DNA of 64,000 nt from Bizionia saleffrena. GTDB lineage: Bacteria > Bacteroidota > Bacteroidia > Flavobacteriales > Flavobacteriaceae. How positions within the stretch are numbered: position 1 is the first letter of the stretch; every line of letters starts with the position of its first letter. A program made the position numbers and the translations under genes. The stretch covers positions 62,001-126,000 of the forward strand of contig NZ_VSKM01000001.1 in assembly GCF_008086175.1 (NCBI RefSeq), read 5' to 3'. Under the pieces are notes generated by a model. That model worked only from the letters and a program-made list of their open reading frames with translations, made no database searches and was not told the DNA's origin. Positions 27,730-35,035 of this stretch are shown in pieces.

Positions 27730-28711
27730 ATCGTAATTTTTTCTTAAGCAACTTAGTTAGCTTATGAACACCAATTCCTTTAACTTTATTTAATTTTATT
27801 TTATAAATAAATTTATAAACCAACAAATACTTTAATTCTTTAGAATTAAACAATTGAGATTTTTTTAAAATTTCATCTATTTTGTCATTTGCTTTTTTTG
27901 CTTCAAATTGAAATGGATATATAAATTTTGTCAAAAAAAGTATAATAAAGGTTCTAAAGTGTTGCTTTTGCTCATTATTTAATAAATGCTTAATTAAATA
28001 TTTTTCTAAAAAAACAGTAAATGATTCAATAACTTTTATATTAAAAGCTTTCGTGTTTTTAGTGTTCAATTCTGACCTGTAATAATTATCAATTTCATTT
28101 AATCTCATACAATTCAAATTCTCTTGTAACAATATTTGTATGTGAAAATCTAGGTCTTGAAAGCGTAATAACTGTTCATCAAATCTAATATTTTTTATGA
28201 TAGATTTTTTCCATAAAACGCTCATAATTGTCCAAGGTAAATTATATGATAAAAATTGACTTAAATATGTTTTTGCTGATGTGTTCTTATTGTAATCACA
28301 AATTGGTTGCTTATTAAATTCACCATTTGTATAATAAGCTGTATTTGCTATTACAAAATCTAATTCAGGATTGTTTTTAAAAGCCATTATTCTGTATTCT
28401 AAACAGCTTTTTGCAAGCAAATCGTCTGAATCTAAAAACATAATATAATCGCCATGACTTAAATCTAAACCCAAATTACGACATGTATTTGCACCTTTAG
28501 GTTTATTTTCTGGTCTTTTATGAAATTGAAACCTATGGTCTAATTTTGTTTTAGCTAATACAATATGTTCTGTAAGATCTGTACTGCCATCATCTATAAT
28601 CAAACATTCCCAATTTTTATAAGTTTGCTCTAAAACAGAATCTAGCGTTTCACCAATTAAGTGTGCGCGGTTATATGTTGGGATAATTATTGAAACTAAG
28701 GGGTTGTTCAT
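27722..28711 (-). CDS. Glycosyltransferase family 2
   Basis: 329 residues. 'PLVSIIIPTYNRAHLIGETL', 'CLIIDDGSTDLTEHIVL', 'PKGANTCRNLGLDLSHGDYI', 'MFLDSDDLLAKSCLEYRIMA' and 'LLRFQDLDFHIQILLQ' give the complete GT2 pattern, with DSDD as metal site and QDLDF in place of the more common EDxD. The C-terminal half is lysine-rich and very AT-rich at DNA level. It overlaps the GT4 upstream by four bases. The variation at the usual ED position may affect catalysis or only reflect a subfamily. Confidence 0.86.
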   Translation of the reverse strand: MNNPLVSIIIPTYNRAHLIGETLDSVLEQTYKNWECLIIDDGSTDLTEHIVLAKTKLDHRFQFHKRPENKPKGANTCRNLGLDLSHGDYIMFLDSDDLLAKSCLEYRIMAFKNNPELDFVIANTAYYTNGEFNKQPICDYNKNTSAKTYLSQFLSYNLPWTIMSVLWKKSIIKNIRFDEQLLRFQDLDFHIQILLQENLNCMRLNEIDNYYRSELNTKNTKAFNIKVIESFTVFLEKYLIKHLLNNEQKQHFRTFIILFLTKFIYPFQFEAKKANDKIDEILKKSQLFNSKELKYLLVYKFIYKIKLNKVKGIGVHKLTKLLKKKLRYV

Positions 28712-29820
28712 TCTTTATTATTTTTATAAGCCTCTTCCAATACCAAATTTAATTGTTCAATATGACGCACCAACGTATAATGAGAACTTATATTAATCTT
28801 ACCATTAGCTCCTAGCTGTTTCGCGAATTCTAAATCTTCTAACACGGTAATCATTGCAGCAGCCATACCGTGAACATCGTGTTCCTTAACTAATAAACCT
28901 GTTTTTTTGTTAATAATAACATCGGGAATACCCCCATGCTGTGTGGATATAACTGGAAGCCCCGCTAAACTGGCTTCTGTAACTGCTACTGGAGTCCCTT
29001 CCATATCTCCATTATTTGCCGTAACAGAATGTTGTACAAAAGCTATACTAGTCTCTAAATAATCCCGATAAACCTCTGGAGAAATAACACCAACTAACTT
29101 AACATTCTGTTCTAAATTTAAATATTTAATTATATTCAAGCAAACATTAAACAATTCTCCTTGTCCCGCCATCACTAAAGTTGCTTTTGGAAATACTTTA
29201 ACGACTTCTGCAAAAGCTAATATAGTATAATAGGGTGCTTTTTTATCAGTGAACCGCCCAATGGCTATAAATTGCTGTGTTTTAAAAAAAGGAACAACTT
29301 TGGCAAACTCTAGGTTGGGTCCGCACGGCGTCCAAATTATTTTAGATTCAGGACATCCCCATTGCATTAAGCGAGCTCCCATAATTTTAGAAACAACCAC
29401 TATTTTAGAAGCTAATTTAAAAACTTCCTCATAAAAATTGCAATGCTCTAACGTTTTTTGAACACTAGCATCGTAGCCGTGAAAATGAACCACAAAAGGT
29501 AGTTTAGAATCTTCTAACATCTCTTTAAGTTGAAAAGCGTGCTCGCCATATTCGACTAAAACTACATCTATTTTATTCTTTTTAAGCGATTGTAATACAC
29601 TACGATTATTGGTATAACTATACGGTTTTCTACATAATTTTTGACACACTTTATAACGTAATCGCTGTATTTTTGAAACCAATTGCGATTGAGATTCTAA
29701 TTGAATATTCCCTTTTGTTCCATAATAATAAAATACATTACCTGATAACAAGTTTTTATGAGCTTGAATAAAAGTTTCCGAATATGGATTTTTACTAGGT
29801 GATAATAGTGCGATATTCAT
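28708..29820 (-). CDS. Glycosyltransferase family 4
   Basis: 370 residues. 'IALLSPSKNPYSETFIQAHK' and 'PFVVHFHGYDASVQKTLEHC' are the acceptor-side motifs. 'FIAIGRFTDKKAPYYTILAF', 'KATLVMAGQGELFNVCLNII', 'KLVGVISPEVYRDYL' and 'MEGTPVAVTEASLAGLPVIS' are the donor-side motifs, close to colanic-acid-type WcaK/WcaL transferases such as AmsK/WcaL. 'THGGIPDVI'-like context follows. Cytoplasmic and retaining by family. It lies two bases after the methyltransferase gene upstream. Confidence 0.88.
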   Translation of the reverse strand: MNIALLSPSKNPYSETFIQAHKNLLSGNVFYYYGTKGNIQLESQSQLVSKIQRLRYKVCQKLCRKPYSYTNNRSVLQSLKKNKIDVVLVEYGEHAFQLKEMLEDSKLPFVVHFHGYDASVQKTLEHCNFYEEVFKLASKIVVVSKIMGARLMQWGCPESKIIWTPCGPNLEFAKVVPFFKTQQFIAIGRFTDKKAPYYTILAFAEVVKVFPKATLVMAGQGELFNVCLNIIKYLNLEQNVKLVGVISPEVYRDYLETSIAFVQHSVTANNGDMEGTPVAVTEASLAGLPVISTQHGGIPDVIINKKTGLLVKEHDVHGMAAAMITVLEDLEFAKQLGANGKINISSHYTLVRHIEQLNLVLEEAYKNNKE

Positions 29821-29821
29821 A

Positions 29822-30526
29822 TTACTTTTTTTTAGCTGTTCCAGAAATCCCTGTAATCATTTGTCCGTCTTCAAAAGTAATACTACTCGTCTTATCTTTT
29901 TTTATAAGATATTTTATAATGGGCTTTAGTGCGGTGGATAATACGTCCCTTTTACGTGTACTAATTGGACTTCTTCTTACCCAAAGCCCTAGCATAACCG
30001 CCATTGATGCGTGCCAACCACCTGTCGCTTTTAATTCTATTTCCGTAAAACCTGAGTTTTCCAAATGGCGTGTTAAGGAAAACGGTGTGTACCGATATTC
30101 ATCGTGTGGAACTTCGTGCAAATTCCATAAAAAGGGCACTGTAAAAAAGAAAACACCCGATGGTTTTAAAACGCGATAAACTTCCTTAAGCACCACTTCT
30201 GGTTCAGGGCAGTGTTCCAAGACTTCCGTACCAAAAGCACAGTCGAAACTAGAAGATTCTAAAGGCATTGTTTCACCGTCCCATAGCACGTCCGCTTTTA
30301 CATCTTGGGCATATTCTAAGGCATTCTCAATATCCAAACCCACGTATTCTTTAACTCCCGAATGTTCCAATATATGCTTTTTATATGGCATTTTACCGCA
30401 GCCAATATCTAATAATCGCCCTTTAAAAAGAGGTAAAGCATCTTGCAAAGCACGGAATATAGATGATCTGATATGGTACCGATCAAGATTATTTTTATTC
30501 AATTTTAAGCTTATAAAATCATCCAT
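29822..30526 (-). CDS. Class I SAM-dependent methyltransferase
   Basis: 234 residues. 'GRLLDIGCGKMPYKKHILEH' is SAM motif I, 'YVGLDIENALEYAQDV' motif post-I, 'FDCAFGTEVLEHCPEPEVVL' motif II, and 'VYRVLKPSGVFFFTVPFLWN' motif III of the Methyltransf_11 family. The segment 'HEVPHDEYRYTPFSL' is common in methyltransferases of polysaccharide loci. It is one of two methyltransferases directly next to the cargo-binding ABC ATPase, so an end-capping or chain-modifying role is plausible (inference). A C-terminal hydrophobic patch near 155-175 may aid membrane contact. Confidence 0.85.
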   Translation of the reverse strand: MDDFISLKLNKNNLDRYHIRSSIFRALQDALPLFKGRLLDIGCGKMPYKKHILEHSGVKEYVGLDIENALEYAQDVKADVLWDGETMPLESSSFDCAFGTEVLEHCPEPEVVLKEVYRVLKPSGVFFFTVPFLWNLHEVPHDEYRYTPFSLTRHLENSGFTEIELKATGGWHASMAVMLGLWVRRSPISTRKRDVLSTALKPIIKYLIKKDKTSSITFEDGQMITGISGTAKKK

Positions 30527-30531
30527 ACTTT

Positions 30532-31431
30532 CTATTTTTTCTGAAATATCGCCAATATATTTCTACCTTTTAAAAAAAAACAAAGACTTCGTTTTAACAG
30601 TTTAGGCACGAACTTATTACATACTTTTAAGCTAAACCGTATTATACTGTTAGAATTTTGACGGGTATGAAAACTTAAAAACTCTCCATAAGATGCCGCT
30701 AAGGGCTCAAACTCCAATTGTATTAATTCTATGGGGAACACATTTACTAAAGATTGAATTGCTTTTTTATTCCATAGTCCTGCGTGGTGTGGAGGTAAAT
30801 TTAGTGTATGATTTTTATCACTAATAAAAAGATAGGGATTATTGTTTGGAACACCGAAAATTAATTTACCCTTACTTTCCAATACTTCAATAGAATTCTT
30901 AATAAAATTATGCACCTCATAAATATGCTCTAAAACTTGAAAATAGCACACGACATTATATTTTACTCCTGTTACTTCTAAATCTTCAATTAATTTATGC
31001 TCAACTTCCAAACCTTCTGCTAAACAAGTATGAACCGCAATTTTATTTAACTCCAACCCTTTTCCTTTAATCCCCTTTTTCTTCAACTTACTTAAAAAAG
31101 CACCAAAGCCAGAACCGACTTCTAAAATAGAATCGCTCTGAGATAAATACTTTAAAGTTTCATTGTGTTCCCAGCGATCAGAATAATATCCTTTACGTGT
31201 TTTTGATAAGTCTTCATAAAATTGCCCATCACCGATAATTTGTGGCGGATGATAAAAGCGAAAACCTGTCTCTAAACATTTATATAAAGAAATAGTTTCT
31301 AAACCCTTAAAATAACGACTAACATCGATTCCTAAATCTTTATAATTGCCTATAATATCTATAGTTTTAAAGCTACAGACTTTTTTAGTAGCTGTCGAAC
31401 TAGGAACCAAAGTGCTTTTAACTAAATTCAT
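30532..31431 (-). CDS. Class I SAM-dependent methyltransferase
   Basis: 299 residues. An N-terminal segment of about 85 residues has the pattern of glycan-locus methyltransferases with a small extra domain (LYKCLETGFRFYHPPQI, GQFYEDLSKTRKGYYSDRWE). SAM motif I is 'DSILEVGSGFGAFLSKLKKK', then 'VVCYFQVLEHIYEVHNFI' and 'KLIFGVPNNNPYLF'. 'NLPPHHAGLWNKKAI' is a family hallmark. The start overlaps the end of the ABC ATPase gene by 14 bp, which ties its translation to that of the exporter. This arrangement recalls systems in which a methyl-capped chain end is recognised by the exporter; that is inference. Confidence 0.83.
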   Translation of the reverse strand: MNLVKSTLVPSSTATKKVCSFKTIDIIGNYKDLGIDVSRYFKGLETISLYKCLETGFRFYHPPQIIGDGQFYEDLSKTRKGYYSDRWEHNETLKYLSQSDSILEVGSGFGAFLSKLKKKGIKGKGLELNKIAVHTCLAEGLEVEHKLIEDLEVTGVKYNVVCYFQVLEHIYEVHNFIKNSIEVLESKGKLIFGVPNNNPYLFISDKNHTLNLPPHHAGLWNKKAIQSLVNVFPIELIQLEFEPLAASYGEFLSFHTRQNSNSIIRFSLKVCNKFVPKLLKRSLCFFLKGRNILAIFQKK

Positions 31432-32704
31432 TTATTCTTTTAATATTCCAATTAGTATCATTTTCTTTGTAAACAGCAGATCCTGAATTCCAGTAATAAT
31501 CGCGTTTATTCGTGTTTATAATTTCAAACGGACAGATTTCATATAAACCATCAAACTTGGTTTTTGAAAAATTATCAGCAAAAAACACATTTAATTTATA
31601 ACTTCCTTGGTATAACTTTATACTATGAATTGTTGATGATAGTACGTAAACCCCTTCTGTTTGACAAAATGCTTTTTCCGTATTTAAAATTAACTCATGA
31701 ACTAGGGGCTGATTATTGGAATTTAATATTTGATAGGAAACGGCAGGTGCTTCGATCTTTCCGTTACTATACAATTCTATATTAATCTCCATTGTTTTAC
31801 CAAATTCCTGAAAACCGCCTAGATTACTCGGTAGTATAGTTATTTTACGTATATGAGATGATCGAGCATCTGCTTTAGTATTTTCGAAAACTAACGACGT
31901 TTCTTGTTGGCTATTTAAATACTTTTCAACCGCTTTATCTTCACTTCCCTCAAAAACAACCTTCCCATGCTCCAAAACAACACCCCGTGTACACAAACTC
32001 TTCACTGCTGCCATATTATGACTCACAAAAATAACAGTGCGCCCTTCGCCGCGGCTAATATCTTGCATTTTCCCGATGGCCTTTTTTTGGAACTCGGCAT
32101 CACCAACGGCCAGAACCTCATCGATAACTAATATTTCGGGTTCTAAAAAGGCAGCAACAGCAAACGCTAGTCGCACGGTCATACCCGAACTATAGCGTTT
32201 TACAGGGGTATCAATATAGCGTTCACAACCTGAAAAGTCAATAATCTCATCTATTTTATTAGCAATTTCCTTTTTGGTCATTCCTAAGATAGCACCATTT
32301 AAAAATATATTCTCGCGACCGGTCATTTCACCGTGAAATCCGGTGCCCACTTCCAGCAGCGACGCAATACGGCCGCGTGTTTTTATTTCTCCTGTGGTTG
32401 GCGACGTGACTTTAGATAGTATTTTTAAAAGTGTTGATTTCCCTGCGCCATTTTTACCAATAATACCGAGGACTTCACCACGCTTTACTTCAAAATTAAT
32501 ATCCTGTAATGCCCAAACATATTCACTAGAGCCTTTTGTACTTCTATCATTAACCTCACCCACTTTTAAATACGGATCACCCTTGCCACGAATTTTACTC
32601 CACCAGCGATTCAAATCGTGACTAATAGTTCCTGTACCCACGAGCCCTAAACGGTATTGCTTGGAGATGTTTTCGACTTTTAGGATGATGTTACTTGATG
32701 TCAT
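31418..32704 (-). CDS. Polysaccharide ABC transporter ATPase with C-terminal cargo-binding domain (Wzt-like)
   Basis: 428 residues. Residues 1-260 are an ABC ATPase: Walker A 'GIIGKNGAGKSTLLKILSKV', signature 'VKRYSSGMTVRLAFAVAAFL', Walker B 'EILVIDEVLAVGD' and H-loop 'VIFVSHNMAAVKSLC'. 'SEYVWALQDINFEVKRGEVL' before Walker A is typical of teichoic-acid/O-antigen exporters. Residues 290-428 form a beta-rich Wzt C-terminal domain (TMEINIELYSNGKIEAPAVS, YQGSYKLNVFF) that in known systems binds the glycan end. It would power export of a lipid-linked polysaccharide with the permease encoded upstream, from which it is separated by a 722-bp repeat array. Confidence 0.9.
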   Translation of the reverse strand: MTSSNIILKVENISKQYRLGLVGTGTISHDLNRWWSKIRGKGDPYLKVGEVNDRSTKGSSEYVWALQDINFEVKRGEVLGIIGKNGAGKSTLLKILSKVTSPTTGEIKTRGRIASLLEVGTGFHGEMTGRENIFLNGAILGMTKKEIANKIDEIIDFSGCERYIDTPVKRYSSGMTVRLAFAVAAFLEPEILVIDEVLAVGDAEFQKKAIGKMQDISRGEGRTVIFVSHNMAAVKSLCTRGVVLEHGKVVFEGSEDKAVEKYLNSQQETSLVFENTKADARSSHIRKITILPSNLGGFQEFGKTMEINIELYSNGKIEAPAVSYQILNSNNQPLVHELILNTEKAFCQTEGVYVLSSTIHSIKLYQGSYKLNVFFADNFSKTKFDGLYEICPFEIINTNKRDYYWNSGSAVYKENDTNWNIKRINEFS

Positions 32705-32712
32705 TGTTAAAT

Positions 32713-33154
32713 GGCTTTGTTGCTATAATTTATTATTTGAACTATTCTACTTTCTACTCTATTCCTGATATACTGTCTCTTTAGTGAATAGTGAGTAGTG
32801 AATGGTGGCTTTATTGCTATAATTTATCATTTTAACTATTCTACTTTCTACTCTATTCCTGATATACTGTCTCTTTAGTGAGTAGTGGCTTTGTAACTAT
32901 AATTTATTATTTGAACTATTCTACTTTCTACTCTATTCCTGATATTCTGTCTCTTTAGTGAATAGTGAGTAGTGAATGGTGGCTTTATTGCTATAATTTA
33001 TCATTTTGACTATTCTACTTTCTACTCTATTCCTGATATACTGTCTCTTTAGTGAGTAGTGGCTTTGTAACTATAATTTATTATTTGAACTATTCTACTT
33101 TCTACTCTATTCCTGATATTCTGTCTCTTTAGTGAATAGTGAATGGTGAATGGT
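32713..33154. repeat. Alternating 94/80-bp tandem repeat array between the ABC permease and ATPase genes
   Basis: Five units begin with GGCTTT at 32713 (94 bp), 32807 (80), 32887 (94), 32981 (80) and 33061 (94); a degenerate sixth start lies at 33155. All share a core containing CTATTCTACTTTCTACTC and CTGATATACTGTCTCTTTAG. The 94-bp form ends in a GTGAATAGTGAGTAGTGAATGG-like tail cut short here for length; the 80-bp form ends in GTGAGTAGT. 32807-32980 and 32981-33154 are near-identical 174-bp dimers, so the array grew by dimer duplication. No open reading frame runs through it. Both ABC subunit genes lie on the minus strand, so it sits inside their message if they are co-transcribed. Confidence 0.9.
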
Positions 33155-33348
33155 GGCTTTGGGGTTATAATATAAACGTATTACCAAACTTTCAACTTTT
33201 CTCAATTTCTTAATATTGAACCAATATTCTTTTACTATTCACTAAAAGTGAGCTTGCGAACGAACTATTCACTATTCACTATTCACTTATTTAAACCATT
33301 CACTAAAAGTGAGCCCGCGAACGAACCATTCACTATTCACTATTCACT
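33131..33348. repeat. Inverted repeat pairing the two arrays
   Basis: The 23 bases at 33131-33153 are complementary in reverse to 33326-33348 at 22 of 23 positions. The last 94-bp unit could therefore pair with the heptamer tract across a loop of about 172 bases in either DNA or RNA. Weaker copies of the same tail in earlier 94-bp units offer alternative pairings. Confidence 0.75.
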
Positions 33349-33405
33349 TATTTAAACTATTCACTAATTTCAAACTATTCACTAAAAGTGAGCTTGCGAA
33401 CAAAC
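33236..33405. repeat. 61-bp tandem repeat with TATTCAC heptamers
   Basis: AAAAGTGAGCTTGCGAAC or its CC variant starts at 33244, 33305 and 33384. The first two sit in a 61-bp unit; the third copy is 79 bp further on. Between them the heptamer CTATTCA is repeated three times at 33265-33285, and CCATTCA plus two CTATTCA at 33326-33346. The array fills the space between the 94/80-bp repeats and the ABC permease stop. Confidence 0.88.
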
Positions 33406-33426
33406 CACTCACTACTTAATACTACT

Positions 33427-34308
33427 CTAAACCGTATCAATAAACGATTTTTCCGTTTTATTAAAGATAACCAATCCTATTAAAAAGACCACAATGCTAA
33501 TTAATCCTGAATATAAAAAATATGAAATTGAAAACTCACCAACGCCGAGTGTCATATAACGAAAAAGCTCTATAATTCGGGTCATAGGATTGTATTCGAC
33601 AAGCCACGCATACTCGGGTACTTTTTCTTTAAAATACGCCAACGGATACATTACTGCCGAGCCATACATTAATAATTGGACTCCAAAACCAACAAGAAAC
33701 GTGAGGTCTCTATATTTGGTGGTCATCGATGAAATAATCATCCCAAAACCCAAGCCTAAAAGGCCCATAAAAATAATTAGAATGGGTAGTAATACGATAA
33801 CGTTATCCGGACGTGCCGCTGAAGCGCTACTCGTAAAAAAGACAAAATAAATATAAAAAAGTACGAATACTAAAAGCTGAATACCAAACTTAATCAAATT
33901 AGAAAACACGACAGATAGTGGCATAATCACGCGAGGAAAATACACTTTTCCAAAGATGCCTTGATTTTTTTTAAACGTATCGCTGGTTCCTGTTAGGCAG
34001 GCGCTAAAATAATTCCAAGAGGTTATACCAGCAAGGTTAAATAAAAACGACGGAATCCCTTCACCCGTAGGGATAGCAGCTAAATTATTAAAAATAAGTG
34101 TAAAAATTACCGACGTAAATAAGGGCTGAATTAAATACCATAGCGGCCCTAAAACAGTTTGCTTATATAAGGTAATCACATCGCGCTTAACAAACAATAA
34201 CAGCAAATCGCGATAGCGCCAAATTTCTTTAAAGTTTAAATTTAAAGCACTTTTTTTGGAGGAAATTGTATAAAGCCAGTCTGTAGATTTATCGGTTTGA
34301 AGTGACAA
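33427..34308 (-). CDS. Polysaccharide ABC transporter permease (Wzm-like)
   Basis: 293 residues with six hydrophobic segments after a cytoplasmic N-terminus of about 45 residues. 'FKEIWRYRDLLLLFVKRDVI' and 'YKQTVLGPLWYLIQPLFTSV' are the ABC2-type membrane-entry motif of O-antigen/teichoic-acid permeases. 'SSMTTKYRDLTFLVGFGVQL' and 'YAWLVEYNPMTRIIELFRYM' are the conserved C-terminal blocks. It should form the inner-membrane channel with the ATPase at 31418-32704. It is flanked by two repeat-filled gaps of about 720 bp, which is unusual for an exporter pair that is normally adjacent or overlapping. Confidence 0.9.
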   Translation of the reverse strand: MSLQTDKSTDWLYTISSKKSALNLNFKEIWRYRDLLLLFVKRDVITLYKQTVLGPLWYLIQPLFTSVIFTLIFNNLAAIPTGEGIPSFLFNLAGITSWNYFSACLTGTSDTFKKNQGIFGKVYFPRVIMPLSVVFSNLIKFGIQLLVFVLFYIYFVFFTSSASAARPDNVIVLLPILIIFMGLLGLGFGMIISSMTTKYRDLTFLVGFGVQLLMYGSAVMYPLAYFKEKVPEYAWLVEYNPMTRIIELFRYMTLGVGEFSISYFLYSGLISIVVFLIGLVIFNKTEKSFIDTV

Positions 34309-34339
34309 TGATTTTTATTAAAATAGGTTAATACGTCTA

Positions 34340-34366
34340 CAAATAAAGGCTTTTTTTTTATATTCA
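34340..34366 (-). promoter_or_regulatory. Possible promoter before the ABC permease gene
   Basis: Minus strand TTG (34366-34364), 16-bp spacer and TTTATTTG (34347-34340), one mismatch from TAnnTTTG. It lies 32-58 bp upstream of the permease ATG, between it and the duplicated repeats, so the permease might have its own start of transcription. The spacer is short, so support is modest. Confidence 0.35.
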
Positions 34367-34369
34367 AGT

Positions 34370-34388
34370 AGTAATCCCAAAGGGATTA
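34370..34388. repeat. Perfect palindrome GTAATCCC-AAA-GGGATTAC
   Basis: An 8-bp perfect inverted repeat with a 3-base loop, just upstream of the possible permease promoter. No T-run follows on either strand, so it is not an ordinary terminator. It could be an operator or the end of a small repetitive element. Confidence 0.5.
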
Positions 34389-34426
34389 CACTAATCAACC
34401 GAAAAATAAAAATTTCCTCTCAACAA

Positions 34427-34634
34427 AACACTTAAATTAAAGGCTTAGGCAACAACGTAGAGTTACTACTGTTACATTTAGCAACGTGAATATTTTACCC
34501 CTAAAACCCCTAAAGGGGACTTTCTTTTACCTTTTTGAATCCACTTCCGCCCTTTAGAGTTAGGGAAAGAAAATTGAGATATGCATTACTAACTCACAAT
34601 CTCTAATGGCACCAAAATCAAAACCACGCACTTC
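34427..34634. repeat. 208-bp direct repeat, copy 1
   Basis: Aligned without gaps to 34697-34904 (offset exactly 270 bp) with a handful of substitutions, most of them near positions 34590-34612. It contains CCCCTAAAGGGG, and CTAAAGGG is mirrored by CCCTTTAG about 40 bases later. No coding frame runs through it. The 62-bp spacer between copies holds CTATTCACTAA-like sequence related to the heptamer array. Confidence 0.9.
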
Positions 34635-34696
34635 TCACTAAAAACTATTCACTAACAAGCTTTCACTAAAAAATCGGTCTATCGTGCATCTATCGT

Positions 34697-34904
34697 TACA
34701 CTTAAAATAAAGGCTTTGGAAACAACGTAGAGTTACTACTGTTACATTTAGCAACGTGAATATTTTACCCCTAAATCCCCTAAAGGGGACTTTCTTTTAC
34801 CTTTTTGAATCCATTTCCGCCCTTTAGAGTTAGGGAAAGAAAATTGAGATATGCATTACTAAAGCAAAATTTCCAATGGAACCAAAATCAAAACCACGCA
34901 CTTC
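34697..34904. repeat. 208-bp direct repeat, copy 2
   Basis: Second copy of the element at 34427-34634, ending in the same AACCACGCACTTCT. Together with copy 1 it fills most of the 727-bp gap between the tyrosine kinase and the ABC permease genes. Nothing else is seen in that gap apart from the palindrome and possible promoter near 34340-34388. The remaining 131 bp before the kinase stop (34905-35035) show no feature I can name. Confidence 0.9.
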
Positions 34905-35035
34905 TAAATATTCAATCCTAAATTGCTATTTAAGTGAGATTTCTAATTTTAGTAATTTTGCATAGAGAACTGTAATCTTTAAACTTCTCAATACAATTTT
35001 ATCGTACCTCTCAAACCACTCGAAATGACGCTGTG

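Noticed and set aside
32713-33154. CRISPR array
   Set aside because: The units are long (80/94 bp), nearly identical along their whole length and lack unique spacers; no cas genes are present.
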